Assembly: GCA_005774595.1 (NCBI GenBank)
Contig: VAUM01000012.1
Coordinates: forward strand, 1 to 14,403
Reading direction: 5' to 3'
From: Actinomycetota bacterium
Lineage (GTDB): Bacteria; Actinomycetota; Coriobacteriia; Anaerosomatales; D1FN1-002
Length of the DNA: 14,403 bases
The translations under genes and the position numbers were made by a program. This document shows, piece by piece, positions 5,581-12,219 of the stretch. The first letter of the stretch is position 1. Each line of letters starts with the position of its first letter. Under the pieces are notes generated by a model, which saw only the letters and a program-made list of their open reading frames with translations, made no database searches and was not told the DNA's origin.

Positions 5581-6876
5581 TCACTCCCCTTCCGTCGCGG
5601 GCGGGGTGTCGCCCGTCGGTTCCGTCGCGGACGCGGGCGCGGGCGCCTCGGCGCCGTCGAGCCCCTCGAGCCGGTGCTCCATCTTCTCGCGCTTCGTGCG
5701 CAGGTACGCGTAGTTCTCCGGGCACGGCGGCACCTCGAGCGGCACCTGCTCGGTGATCTCGAGCCCGTAGCCCTCCAGCCCCGCGATCTTGCGGGGGTTG
5801 TTCGTCATCAGCCGCATCCGGCACACGCCGAGGTCCGCCAGGATCTGCGCGCCGATGCCGTAGTCGCGCAGGTCGGCCGGGAAGCCGAGGGCCTCGTTGG
5901 CCTCGACGGTGTCGTGGCCGCGCTCCTGCAACTCGTAGGCGAGCAGCTTGTTGGCCAGGCCGATGCCGCGCCCCTCGTGCCCGACCATGTACAGCACCAC
6001 GCCGCGGCCTTCGGCCTGCACGCGGCGCATCGCCTCGTCGAGCTGGGCGCCGCAGTCGCAGCGCAGCGAGTGGAAGACGTCGCCGGTCAGGCACTCCGAG
6101 TGCACGCGCACGAGCACCGGGTCGCCGCCGGCAACATCGCCCGCGACCAGCGCCACGTGCACGGCCTCGTCGAGCGAGGAGCGGTAGCCGTGCGCGGTGA
6201 ACTCGCCGAACGCGGTGGGCAGGCGCACGGTCGACACGCGCTCGACGAGCGCTTCGGTGCGGCGGCGGTAGCGGATCAGGTCGGCCACCGTGACGATGCC
6301 GAGGCCGTGCCCGGCGGCGATCTCCTCGAGCTGCGGACGGCGCGCCATCGTGCCGTCGGCGTTCATGATCTCGCAGATGACGCCCGCGGGCTTGAGGCCG
6401 GCGAGGCGCGCGAGGTCGACCGACGCCTCCGTGTGCCCCGCGCGCTCGAGCACGCCGCCCGGGCGCGCGCGCAGCGGGAAGACGTGGCCGGGCATCGCGA
6501 TGTCCTCAGGTGCTGTGGCCGGATCGATGGCGGCCAGCACGGTCTCGGCGCGGTCGGCGGCCGAGATGCCGGTGGTGATGCGGCCCTTCGCGCCGATCGA
6601 GACGTGGAACGCCGTGCCCTGCGCCGAGGTGTTCATCTGCGTCATCGGCGGGATGCGCAGGTAGTCGAGGCGCTCGCCGGTGAGCGGCATGCAGATGAGG
6701 CCGCGCCCGTGCGTGGCCATGAAGTTGACGGCCTCGGGCGTGACCTTCTCGGCGGCCATGACGAAGTCGCCCTCGTTCTCGCGGCTCTCGTCGTCGGTGA
6801 CGATGACCATCTCACCGCGCACGATGCGCGCGACGGCCTCCTCGACGCTGATGGCGACGCCGGTCTCAGGCGTCAC
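5581..6876 (-). CDS. ribBA: Bifunctional 3,4-dihydroxy-2-butanone 4-phosphate synthase / GTP cyclohydrolase II
   Basis: A 431-residue fusion that supplies both precursors of riboflavin. The N-terminal half (about 1-205) is the DHBP synthase, with DDESRENEGD (28-37), THGRGL (55-60) and AGHTEASVDL (146-155). The C-terminal half (about 210-400) is GTP cyclohydrolase II, with VRVHSECLTGDVFHSLRCDC: the zinc ligands are C262, C273 and C275, with the same 11/2 spacing as E. coli RibA. It also has GHEGRGIGLANK (299-310) and LRDYGIGAQIL. Both halves keep their key residues, so both should be active. A Pro/Ala/Glu-rich tail of about 30 residues follows the second domain. The start is GTG, overlapping the ribE stop as GTGA, with GGAGG seven bases upstream. 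Confidence 0.97.
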   Translation of the reverse strand: MTPETGVAISVEEAVARIVRGEMVIVTDDESRENEGDFVMAAEKVTPEAVNFMATHGRGLICMPLTGERLDYLRIPPMTQMNTSAQGTAFHVSIGAKGRITTGISAADRAETVLAAIDPATAPEDIAMPGHVFPLRARPGGVLERAGHTEASVDLARLAGLKPAGVICEIMNADGTMARRPQLEEIAAGHGLGIVTVADLIRYRRRTEALVERVSTVRLPTAFGEFTAHGYRSSLDEAVHVALVAGDVAGGDPVLVRVHSECLTGDVFHSLRCDCGAQLDEAMRRVQAEGRGVVLYMVGHEGRGIGLANKLLAYELQERGHDTVEANEALGFPADLRDYGIGAQILADLGVCRMRLMTNNPRKIAGLEGYGLEITEQVPLEVPPCPENYAYLRTKREKMEHRLEGLDGAEAPAPASATEPTGDTPPATEGE

Positions 6877-7553
6877 CGGCCGCCCTCCGTGAACTCGCGC
6901 AGCATGTCGCCGAGGGAGCGGCGTGCGGGCGAAGAGTCCTCGGCGGTGCCATCGTCCACGCCGGCGAAGAGCGCGACGTAGCGGCGGACGTACTTGCCCA
7001 GCACGTCGGTCTCGAGGTTCACCTTCGCGCCGATGGGCTTTTCGGCCAGTGTGGTGACGGATTCCGTGTGCGGGACCACCGCGACCTGGAACGCGTCGTC
7101 GCGCAGGGCCGCGACCGTCAGCGAGATGCCGTCGACCGCGATCGAGCCCTTGAGCACGACGTCTTCGAGCAGCTCAGGCGCAGCGCGAAAGGTGTAGAGC
7201 GTCGAGTTGCCGGCCGGCTGGCGCATCGCGAGCTCGGCGATGCCGTCGACGTGCCCGCTCACGATGTGGCCGCCGAGCCGGTCGGACATGCGCAGCGCGC
7301 GCTCGAGGTTGATCTTCTGGTTCTCGCGCAACTGGCCGAGAGTCGTGCGCTTGAGCGTCTCCTCGGACACGTCGGCCTCGAAGCCGCCGCGCGTGAACTT
7401 GGACACGGTCAGGCAGCAGCCGTCGACGGCGATGGAGTCGCCCATCGCCATGTCGCGCCCGAAGTCCGGCGCGTAGACCTGCAATCTACGTCCACCGGCC
7501 GCGCCCTGCGAGCGGACCGCCACGCCGACGCACTCGATGATCCCGGTGAACAT
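6873..7553 (-). CDS. ribE: Riboflavin synthase alpha chain
   Basis: A 226-residue enzyme that dismutates two 6,7-dimethyl-8-ribityllumazine molecules to riboflavin plus 5-amino-6-ribitylamino-uracil. It begins with the family signature MFTGIIE. Two lumazine-binding repeats are visible: GDSIAVDGCCLTV near residue 38 and GSIAVDGISLTV near 135. GGHIVSGHVDG (94-104) lies at the linker. The functional form is usually a trimer. A C-terminal extension after KYVRRYVALF is Asp/Ser/Arg-rich. The ribosome binding site AAGGAGG lies five bases before the ATG. The gene is 13 bases after ribD and overlaps ribBA by four bases. It is called ribC in some naming schemes. Confidence 0.97.
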   Translation of the reverse strand: MFTGIIECVGVAVRSQGAAGGRRLQVYAPDFGRDMAMGDSIAVDGCCLTVSKFTRGGFEADVSEETLKRTTLGQLRENQKINLERALRMSDRLGGHIVSGHVDGIAELAMRQPAGNSTLYTFRAAPELLEDVVLKGSIAVDGISLTVAALRDDAFQVAVVPHTESVTTLAEKPIGAKVNLETDVLGKYVRRYVALFAGVDDGTAEDSSPARRSLGDMLREFTEGGR

Positions 7554-7566
7554 GCGCTCCTCCTTC

Positions 7567-8709
7567 TCAGCCTGCCGCGTGCGGCGCGGACTGCGCGCCT
7601 GCTGCGGCGGGTCTCCATACGGTCACGGCGTCGCGCCCCACGACGCCGGCTTCCACCGCCACGAACGCCGAGGCGAACTCGCCGCACCTGACGCTAGCGG
7701 GTCCAAGGAACACCGCCGGGGCGACATCGCCGGCGAACCCGCCGGCGTGGTAGATGACGACCTCGTCCGCGAGGCCCTCGCCCACGAGAGCGGTGAGCAG
7801 GCCGGGACCGGCCTCGACGAGCACGCTCGTGACACCGCGCGCTCCGAGCACGCCGAGCGCCGCGGTGATGCCGCCGTCCGCCACGTAGGTCTCCACGTGG
7901 ATGCCGGCGTCGCGCAGGGGCGCGAGCGCGTCGGCGTGCGCGGTGTCGCCCATGAGCACGAGCGACGCGCCCTCCTGCGCGAACATGCGCGCGCCCGGCG
8001 CGGGCGGGATCGTGCGCGAGAGCGCGACGCGCAGCGGCTGACGCGCGGCAGACGCGCCGTCGGCGTCACGCACTGTGAGCAGCGGGTCGTCGGCGTCGAC
8101 GGTGGCGGCCGAGACGAGCACGGCGTCGGCCGCGGCTCGCAGGCGCATGGTGAGCCGCTGCGCCTCAGGACCGGTGAGCCGCGCGCGGACGCCGGGCGCG
8201 AGCGACGCGTGGCCGTCGAGCGTGAGCGCGGTCTTCACGCGCACCCACGGCATGCCGCATGTCACGTGGCGGATCCACGCCTCGTTCTGCCGCTCGAACG
8301 GCTTCGGGTCCGAGGCGAACCGCACCTCGATACCGGCCTCGCGCAGCCGCGCGGCTCCCCCGCCGGTGACGTCGGGGTTCGGGTCGGGCATGCCGACGAC
8401 GACCGTGGCGACACCCGCAGCGATCAGCGCCTCGGTGCACGGCGGCGTGGCGCCGGTGTGGTTGCAGGGCTCGAGGGTCACGTACGCGGTCGCGCCCCGT
8501 GCGCGCTCGCCTGCGGCCGCCAACGCGGCCACCTCGGCGTGCGGGCCCCCGCAGCGCGCGTGCCAGCCCTCGCCCACGGCGCCCTCGTCACGCACGAGCA
8601 CGCAGCCGACGACCGGGTTGGGCGACGTGGCGCCGCGCCCACGCTCGGCCAGCGTGTAGGCACGCCGAAGCCAGGGGTCGACCACGTCACAGGATGCGTC
8701 CGAGAACAT
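7567..8709 (-). CDS. ribD: Bifunctional diaminohydroxyphosphoribosylaminopyrimidine deaminase / 5-amino-6-(5-phosphoribosylamino)uracil reductase
   Basis: A 380-residue two-domain enzyme performing steps 2 and 3 of riboflavin synthesis. The deaminase domain (about 1-150) has TSPNPVVGCVLV (28-39), the zinc/catalytic GGPHAEVAAL (H57, E59), and LEPCNHTGATPPC (zinc ligands C82, C91). The reductase domain (about 155-375) has VKTALTLDGHAS (158-169) and the substrate/NADPH-site block EAGPGLLTALVGEGLADEVV. ATG 8709 is chosen as the first residue before the family start; GTG 8715 is two codons upstream. The strong AGGAAGGAG (8729-8737) is 19 bases away, too far unless the small hairpin between them folds. 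It is the first gene behind the FMN riboswitch, so FMN should repress it together with the genes downstream. Confidence 0.95.
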   Translation of the reverse strand: MFSDASCDVVDPWLRRAYTLAERGRGATSPNPVVGCVLVRDEGAVGEGWHARCGGPHAEVAALAAAGERARGATAYVTLEPCNHTGATPPCTEALIAAGVATVVVGMPDPNPDVTGGGAARLREAGIEVRFASDPKPFERQNEAWIRHVTCGMPWVRVKTALTLDGHASLAPGVRARLTGPEAQRLTMRLRAAADAVLVSAATVDADDPLLTVRDADGASAARQPLRVALSRTIPPAPGARMFAQEGASLVLMGDTAHADALAPLRDAGIHVETYVADGGITAALGVLGARGVTSVLVEAGPGLLTALVGEGLADEVVIYHAGGFAGDVAPAVFLGPASVRCGEFASAFVAVEAGVVGRDAVTVWRPAAAGAQSAPHAAG

Positions 8710-8737
8710 ACGCACGCGAGAACTCGCGCTCCTTCCT
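8710..8737 (-). promoter_or_regulatory. ribD ribosome binding site and 14-base inverted repeat
   Basis: On the minus strand AGGAAGGAG (8729-8737) is followed by the inverted repeat CGCGAGTTCTCGCG (8715-8728), then five bases, then ATG. Folded as a hairpin with a four-base loop, the repeat would bring the Shine-Dalgarno to about five bases from the ATG. Unfolded, the spacing is 19. The alternative GTG start would lie at the hairpin's edge. Confidence 0.5.
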
Positions 8738-8845
8738 TCTCCCATCCGGACTATACCGTCGGCCCCGGGATCACACCGGGTCGGCCCCTTTCGGGGTTCG
8801 CGGGCTATCACCGCCGGTGGGGAATCTCACCCCGCCCTGAAGAAA
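8738..8845 (-). promoter_or_regulatory. FMN riboswitch (RFN element) controlling the riboflavin operon
   Basis: Read on the minus strand, the conserved RFN blocks appear in order: CTTCAGGGCGGGGTGAGATT, CCCCACCGGCGGTGATAGCC, CGCGA, two variable hairpins (ACCCCGAAAGGGG-type and CCCGGTGTGATCCCGGG), then CCGACGGTATAGTCCGGATG and GGGAGAAGG. This is a full-length aptamer that binds FMN in the nascent leader. No terminator hairpin with a T-run lies between it and ribD, and the ribD ribosome binding site abuts its 3' end. Control is therefore more likely at translation initiation, which is an inference. Confidence 0.95.
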
Positions 8846-8854
8846 GCAAGGGGA

Positions 8855-8860
8855 AGTGTA
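8855..8860 (-). promoter_or_regulatory. Possible -10 box of the riboflavin operon
   Basis: TACACT (minus strand) lies about ten bases before the riboswitch, where the riboflavin promoter should be. I see no clear -35 at 16-18 bases upstream; that stretch is C-rich and runs into the end of the restriction endonuclease gene (stop at 8874-8876). Weak evidence on its own. Confidence 0.3.
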
Positions 8861-8873
8861 GCACGGGGGGGCT

Positions 8874-9494
8874 CTAGGGCCGCCTGACCCTACCCAGCTT
8901 CCTACGACCATCGCTGATGTGAACGATCTCGAACGAACTCGGTGGCAGCAGGCCGATGACCACGAGAGGTACGCTCAACACATCGTTCAATGGTCGAAGG
9001 TACTGCACGTATTTCTCAAACGACCCGACCGCGCTGTCGAATCCTCCTGCGGCTTTCATCGCATCAGTCGCTGTGATGATGACGCCCGCCTCGGTCTGGA
9101 TCGCTTTCCGCACATGATTGAGTTCGGAGGCCATGACCGGCTTCAGCAGGTTCCACGCAGCCGCCTCGCCGTGGTTGAACGCGACCTCGACGGACACGAC
9201 GTCCTTCGCGAAGTCGAGTCGGTATCGTCCCCCATCACCCGCCATGTACCCCTCATCCGCGAATATCGGACTCTCGGCAGCCCATCCGGCCGCGCCGAAG
9301 CGCTCTTTGAGCATCGCGTTCAGTACCGCCGAAATGCTCTTCGACTCGTGGATCTGGGCCTCGAATCGGTCCGCGAGTTCGTCGTCGGAGATCCCACCGA
9401 CTGCCGCCGCGATCTCCTGCCACAGACTGCGGAACGGCTCCTCATTCTCGAAGAGCGTCATTCCGTGCCTGTGCGAGTGCGTGATGAACTCCAT
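8874..9494 (-). CDS. Type II restriction endonuclease, BglII/BstYI-like family
   Basis: A 206-residue protein beginning MEFITHSHRHGMTLFENEEP. It aligns by eye with BstYI/BglII: the N-terminal SHxxG and WxEI pattern, ...AMLKERFGAAGW (60-71), then the catalytic segment RLDFAKDVVSVEVAF (92-106), NLLKPVMASELNHV (115-128), and a closing VPLVVIGLLPP (175-185). D94 and E103 match BstYI D119 and E128. The third position, Gln in BstYI and BglII, is A105 here, followed by N107 and H108. Known relatives cut GATC-core sites, so a GATC-containing target is a fair guess only. ATG 9494 has GAGGGGG nine bases upstream. It is the last gene of the M-Vsr-R operon, 20 bases after vsr, with no terminator before the riboflavin leader. 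GC is lower than in the flanking genes. Confidence 0.8.
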   Translation of the reverse strand: MEFITHSHRHGMTLFENEEPFRSLWQEIAAAVGGISDDELADRFEAQIHESKSISAVLNAMLKERFGAAGWAAESPIFADEGYMAGDGGRYRLDFAKDVVSVEVAFNHGEAAAWNLLKPVMASELNHVRKAIQTEAGVIITATDAMKAAGGFDSAVGSFEKYVQYLRPLNDVLSVPLVVIGLLPPSSFEIVHISDGRRKLGRVRRP

Positions 9495-9514
9495 CGCTGA
9501 TACCCCCTCAGTAG

Positions 9515-9973
9515 CTACACTCGCGCCCGCGCTGAGTGCGCCGACGTCCGTCCGAGCGAGTCGACGACACGCGCCAACGCAGATTCGCTCTCGATCTCGC
9601 ACTCCCACACTAACAACACCGTCCAACCCGAATCTTGCAGTTGACTGACCTTTCGCGCATCCCGCTCCGCATTCAACTCGAACTTCCGCTCCCAGAACTC
9701 GCGGTTCGTCTGCGGCATAGCTGGCTTGCAGTGCGGGCATCTGTGCCAGAAGCACCCGTTGACGAAGATGGCGACCTTCCGACCCGGGTACGCGATGTCG
9801 GGCCGACCCGGCGCTTTCCGCCAGTGCAATCGGTAGCCGGGGAATCCTGCCTCACGAAGCATGGCGCGCAGCCGGACTTCCGGCGTCGTGTTCTTCGCAA
9901 CGTTGCCGCGCATGGAGCGCGACACGGCCGGTGCACTCGCAGGCGGAGGGGGTCCGAGCCTACTGGGAGACAA
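9515..9973 (-). CDS. vsr: Very short patch repair (Vsr) mismatch endonuclease
   Basis: A 152-residue Vsr protein. These enzymes nick next to T:G mismatches that arise when 5-methylcytosine deaminates within a methylated site. Landmarks are KNTTPEVRLRAMLREAGF (27-44), YRLHW, PGRPDIAYPGRKVAIFVNGCFWHRC with catalytic D59, the W76-H77 pair and zinc-site Cys C79, NREFWERKFELNAERD (90-105), and GWTVLLVWECEI (C125). I place the start at TTG 9973: GGAGGT lies 11 bases upstream, right after the methyltransferase stop, and the added PPPPASAPAVSRSMRGN resembles the usual Vsr N-terminus. ATG 9913 would cut this off and GTG 9925 lacks a ribosome binding site. Its place between methyltransferase and nuclease fits protection of the same methylated sites. 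Confidence 0.9.
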   Translation of the reverse strand: MSPSRLGPPPPASAPAVSRSMRGNVAKNTTPEVRLRAMLREAGFPGYRLHWRKAPGRPDIAYPGRKVAIFVNGCFWHRCPHCKPAMPQTNREFWERKFELNAERDARKVSQLQDSGWTVLLVWECEIESESALARVVDSLGRTSAHSARARV

Positions 9974-9992
9974 GAAGCGGACGCACCTCCAC

Positions 9993-11303
9993 TCAGTCGC
10001 GCGAGGCCTCGACAGCCACCTCTCTGCCGATGCGCTCGACGATGCCCACCACCAGAGCATTCCCCATGCAGAACGCTCTCTTCACGTCGCTCATCCCGGT
10101 ATCAGTCCAGCCCCGCGGAAACCCGTTCAACTCCTCCAACTCCTCCGGAGTCAGGCGTCGGAACGGGCCGCCCGCAATCGGCTGGACGATGTGCTTGAAC
10201 CGCGAAGCGGAAGTCCCACCCTCGCCGGTGAGCACCGTTCGAGCAGGCCGGTCGAGCGGGTCGGGGAACGCCATCCCGCCTTCGGAGTACAGGTACTCGA
10301 ACCCCGTGGCCTTGTCGACGCGCGGCTCCCGTTTCGATCCCTTCAAGTACGCCCAGCGCGGAATCGCGGCCTCTTCCACGAGGAAGGAGTCATCCACTCG
10401 ACGGCTCTTGCGGATGACGTCGCCGAGCACGATTCGCTTGCCGTGGTGCGCGGGCTGCAGTTCCCGAGTCCACACCTGACCGTCCAACATGACCCCGGCT
10501 CCACGGAACGGGCTCGTACGACGTTCAACGCCGATGGTGCTGCTCACCTCGTAGACGTCTTCGGGCAGTTCGAGGTAGTCGCAGACGACGGACGCCTGGT
10601 CCTTCTCGAACTGCCTCCTCTCCGCAACCGGGAGCGCCCGCGCGAGCACCCCTCCCACGACGAGCCGTTCCGTTGGATCCCATGAGGACTTCCGCGTGCG
10701 CGAAAGACGCTCGGCGTAGACAAAGACGCGGCGGCGGCGCTGCGGGTAGCCGTAGTCGGCAGCGTTGACCACGCGCCACTCGACTGCATACCCGAGACGC
10801 GCGAAGCACGCGAGGATGATTGCGAAGTCACGCCCACGCTGGCCCACAGGAGACTTGAGCAGTCGGTCCACGTTCTCCAGAAGGACGAAGCGGGGTCTCT
10901 TCATCTCAAGCAACCTGTGGATCTCCCACCACAGGACGCCCTTCTTCCCGCGGATGCCCTCGGCCTGGCTCAGTGGCTTGGCGACCGAGTAGTCCTGACA
11001 CGGAAACCCGCCGACCAGCAGGTCGTGCTTCGGGATGCGGAATCGTCCCGCCACGACGTCGTCGAGGACCGCCGCGATGTCGCGGTTCGTGTGCCTCTCG
11101 GGATGAACGTTCTCGGGGTCGAAGCGCCGGACATAGCAGTCGAATGCAAACTGCTTGCTCGGCGTCCCCGGCGGCTCCCACTGGTTCGCCCAGACGATCT
11201 CCCAGCCCGACGGTTCGAGTCCAAGCCGGAAGCCGCCAACACCGGCAAAGAGCTCAATGGCTCGAAGCAGGCGCTCGGGATTCTCGGGCGTGCGGCTAGG
11301 CAT
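9993..11303 (-). CDS. DNA (cytosine-5-)-methyltransferase of a type II restriction-modification system
   Basis: A 436-residue enzyme that transfers methyl from AdoMet to C5 of cytosine. The motifs come in canonical order: I, IELFAGVGGF (16-25); IV, GGFPCQDYS with catalytic C102; VI, ENV (143-145); VIII, QRRRR (188-192); a long target-recognition region about 200-350; IX, RPARTVLTGEGG (352-363); and X, GNALVV (414-419). All catalytic residues are present. ATG 11303 is chosen, with GGAG five bases before it; a GTG two codons upstream is too close to that site. It is the first gene of the operon and protects the host before the nuclease is made. The 86 bases before it hold two GACACGC repeats (11352-11358, 11366-11372) but no clear promoter. 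Target sequence is not readable from the protein. Confidence 0.95.
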   Translation of the reverse strand: MPSRTPENPERLLRAIELFAGVGGFRLGLEPSGWEIVWANQWEPPGTPSKQFAFDCYVRRFDPENVHPERHTNRDIAAVLDDVVAGRFRIPKHDLLVGGFPCQDYSVAKPLSQAEGIRGKKGVLWWEIHRLLEMKRPRFVLLENVDRLLKSPVGQRGRDFAIILACFARLGYAVEWRVVNAADYGYPQRRRRVFVYAERLSRTRKSSWDPTERLVVGGVLARALPVAERRQFEKDQASVVCDYLELPEDVYEVSSTIGVERRTSPFRGAGVMLDGQVWTRELQPAHHGKRIVLGDVIRKSRRVDDSFLVEEAAIPRWAYLKGSKREPRVDKATGFEYLYSEGGMAFPDPLDRPARTVLTGEGGTSASRFKHIVQPIAGGPFRRLTPEELEELNGFPRGWTDTGMSDVKRAFCMGNALVVGIVERIGREVAVEASRD

Positions 11304-11389
11304 CGACACTCCATGTCAACGGGTGCATGCGGAATCCTGGCGCAACACTCTGACACGCAGGGTACGACACGCGGGCTCGACTGGACAGA

Positions 11390-12064
11390 TCAGCTCCGCC
11401 CCGCCTCCGCAGCCGCCCGGATCGCGTTCATCGCGGCGCCCGGGTCCGCCTCGGCGAACACCGCGTTCCCGGCCACGAGCGCCTGCGCGCCCACGGCGGC
11501 CACCAGCGGCGCCGTCTCGACCGTGATGCCGCCGTCGACCTGCACGAGCGGCGACACGCCCGCCTCGGCGCACATCGCCACGACGCGGCGCACCTTCTCT
11601 ACCGACTCGGGGATGAACGACTGCCCGCCGAAGCCCGGCACCACGCTCATCACCAGCACCATGTCCACGAGCGGCAGCGCGTCAGCGATGGACTCGACCG
11701 GAGTCGCCGGGTTCAGCGTGACGGCGGCCTTCGCGCCCTTCTCGCGGATGCGCGCGAGCACGCGGGCCAGGTCGCGCGCGGTCTCGACGTGCACGGTCAC
11801 CGAGTCGGCGCCGGCATCGAGATACCAGTCCACGGTGTCGTCGGGGTTGTCGATCATGATGTGGACGTCGAGCGGGGTGCTCGCCACGCGCTTCAAGGCC
11901 TTGACCACCGGCGGGCCGATGGTGAGGTTCGGGACGAAGTGGCCGTCCATGACGTCGACGTGGATCATGTCGGCGCCGGCGGCCTCCACCGTCTCGACCG
12001 CCTCGGCCAGGCGCGTGAAGTCGGCCGACAGGATGGACGGGGTCATCAGGATGCGGTCGGGCAC
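11390..12064 (-). CDS. rpe: Ribulose-phosphate 3-epimerase
   Basis: A 224-residue TIM-barrel enzyme of the pentose phosphate pathway that interconverts ribulose 5-phosphate and xylulose 5-phosphate. Active-site residues keep E. coli numbering: S10 in PSILSADF, H35 and D37 in IHVDVMDGHFVPN, H68 in DVHIMI, and D177 in QVDGGI. Metal-site methionines M39, M70 and M139 are present, as is the VVPGFGGQSF phosphate loop (141-150). The start is GTG 12064, with GGGAGGAG ten bases upstream; it restores the usual short first strand before TPSILSADF, which ATG 12046 would lose. Ribulose 5-phosphate is also the substrate of RibBA, which explains why rpe and rib genes are often adjacent. Confidence 0.97.
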   Translation of the reverse strand: MPDRILMTPSILSADFTRLAEAVETVEAAGADMIHVDVMDGHFVPNLTIGPPVVKALKRVASTPLDVHIMIDNPDDTVDWYLDAGADSVTVHVETARDLARVLARIREKGAKAAVTLNPATPVESIADALPLVDMVLVMSVVPGFGGQSFIPESVEKVRRVVAMCAEAGVSPLVQVDGGITVETAPLVAAVGAQALVAGNAVFAEADPGAAMNAIRAAAEAGRS

Positions 12065-12219
12065 GGCGGTGCGGCTCCTCCCTGGGGCGCGGGTGCGTGT
12101 GCGGGCGTGCGGTTCTGCGGGCTCAGGATAGCGCAGCGGGGGCGAGCGGGCGGCTGACCTACGCCGCCTCGAGGCCCCTCACCAACTCGGCGACCTCCCT
12201 ACTCGGTCGTCGGGCATGG
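12065..12219. other. Gap between the AAA ATPase gene and rpe
   Basis: No gene is supported here. On the minus strand it holds a GGCGGC/GCCGCC hairpin (12149-12154 with 12163-12168, loop 8) that could end the ATPase transcript. It also holds a possible rpe -10, TATCCT (12125-12130), without a recognisable -35, and the GGGAGGAG ribosome binding site of rpe. Confidence 0.4.

Larger units (their letters stand above)
8874..11303 (-). other. Restriction-modification island between rpe and the riboflavin operon
   Basis: Three tightly spaced genes (gaps 19 and 20 bases) in the order methyltransferase, vsr, nuclease form one unit. Its base composition looks visibly less GC-rich than rpe and ribD; for example the 60 bases from 8941 contain 35 G/C. 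No integrase, transposase, tRNA target or convincing flanking direct repeat is seen, so transfer is inferred from content and position. Confidence 0.6.

Noticed and set aside
5578..6981. Long plus-strand open frame opposite ribBA and ribE (467 codons)
   Set aside because: It is antisense to well-supported genes, Arg/His/Ala-rich with no recognisable motif, and typical of frames left open by high GC codon bias.
9974..10060. Longer vsr start at 10060 overlapping the methyltransferase gene
   Set aside because: The added residues are the shadow of the methyltransferase C-terminus. TTG 9973 has a ribosome binding site just after that gene's stop.
11314..11319. TTGACA on the minus strand just before the methyltransferase gene as a -35 box
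   Set aside because: No -10 box follows at the right distance and transcription would start inside the coding region.
8866..11380. Flanking direct repeats or attachment sites of the restriction island (shared GGGCTC near 8870 and 11374)
   Set aside because: Six shared bases are expected by chance in this composition, and no integrase, transposase or tRNA end is present.
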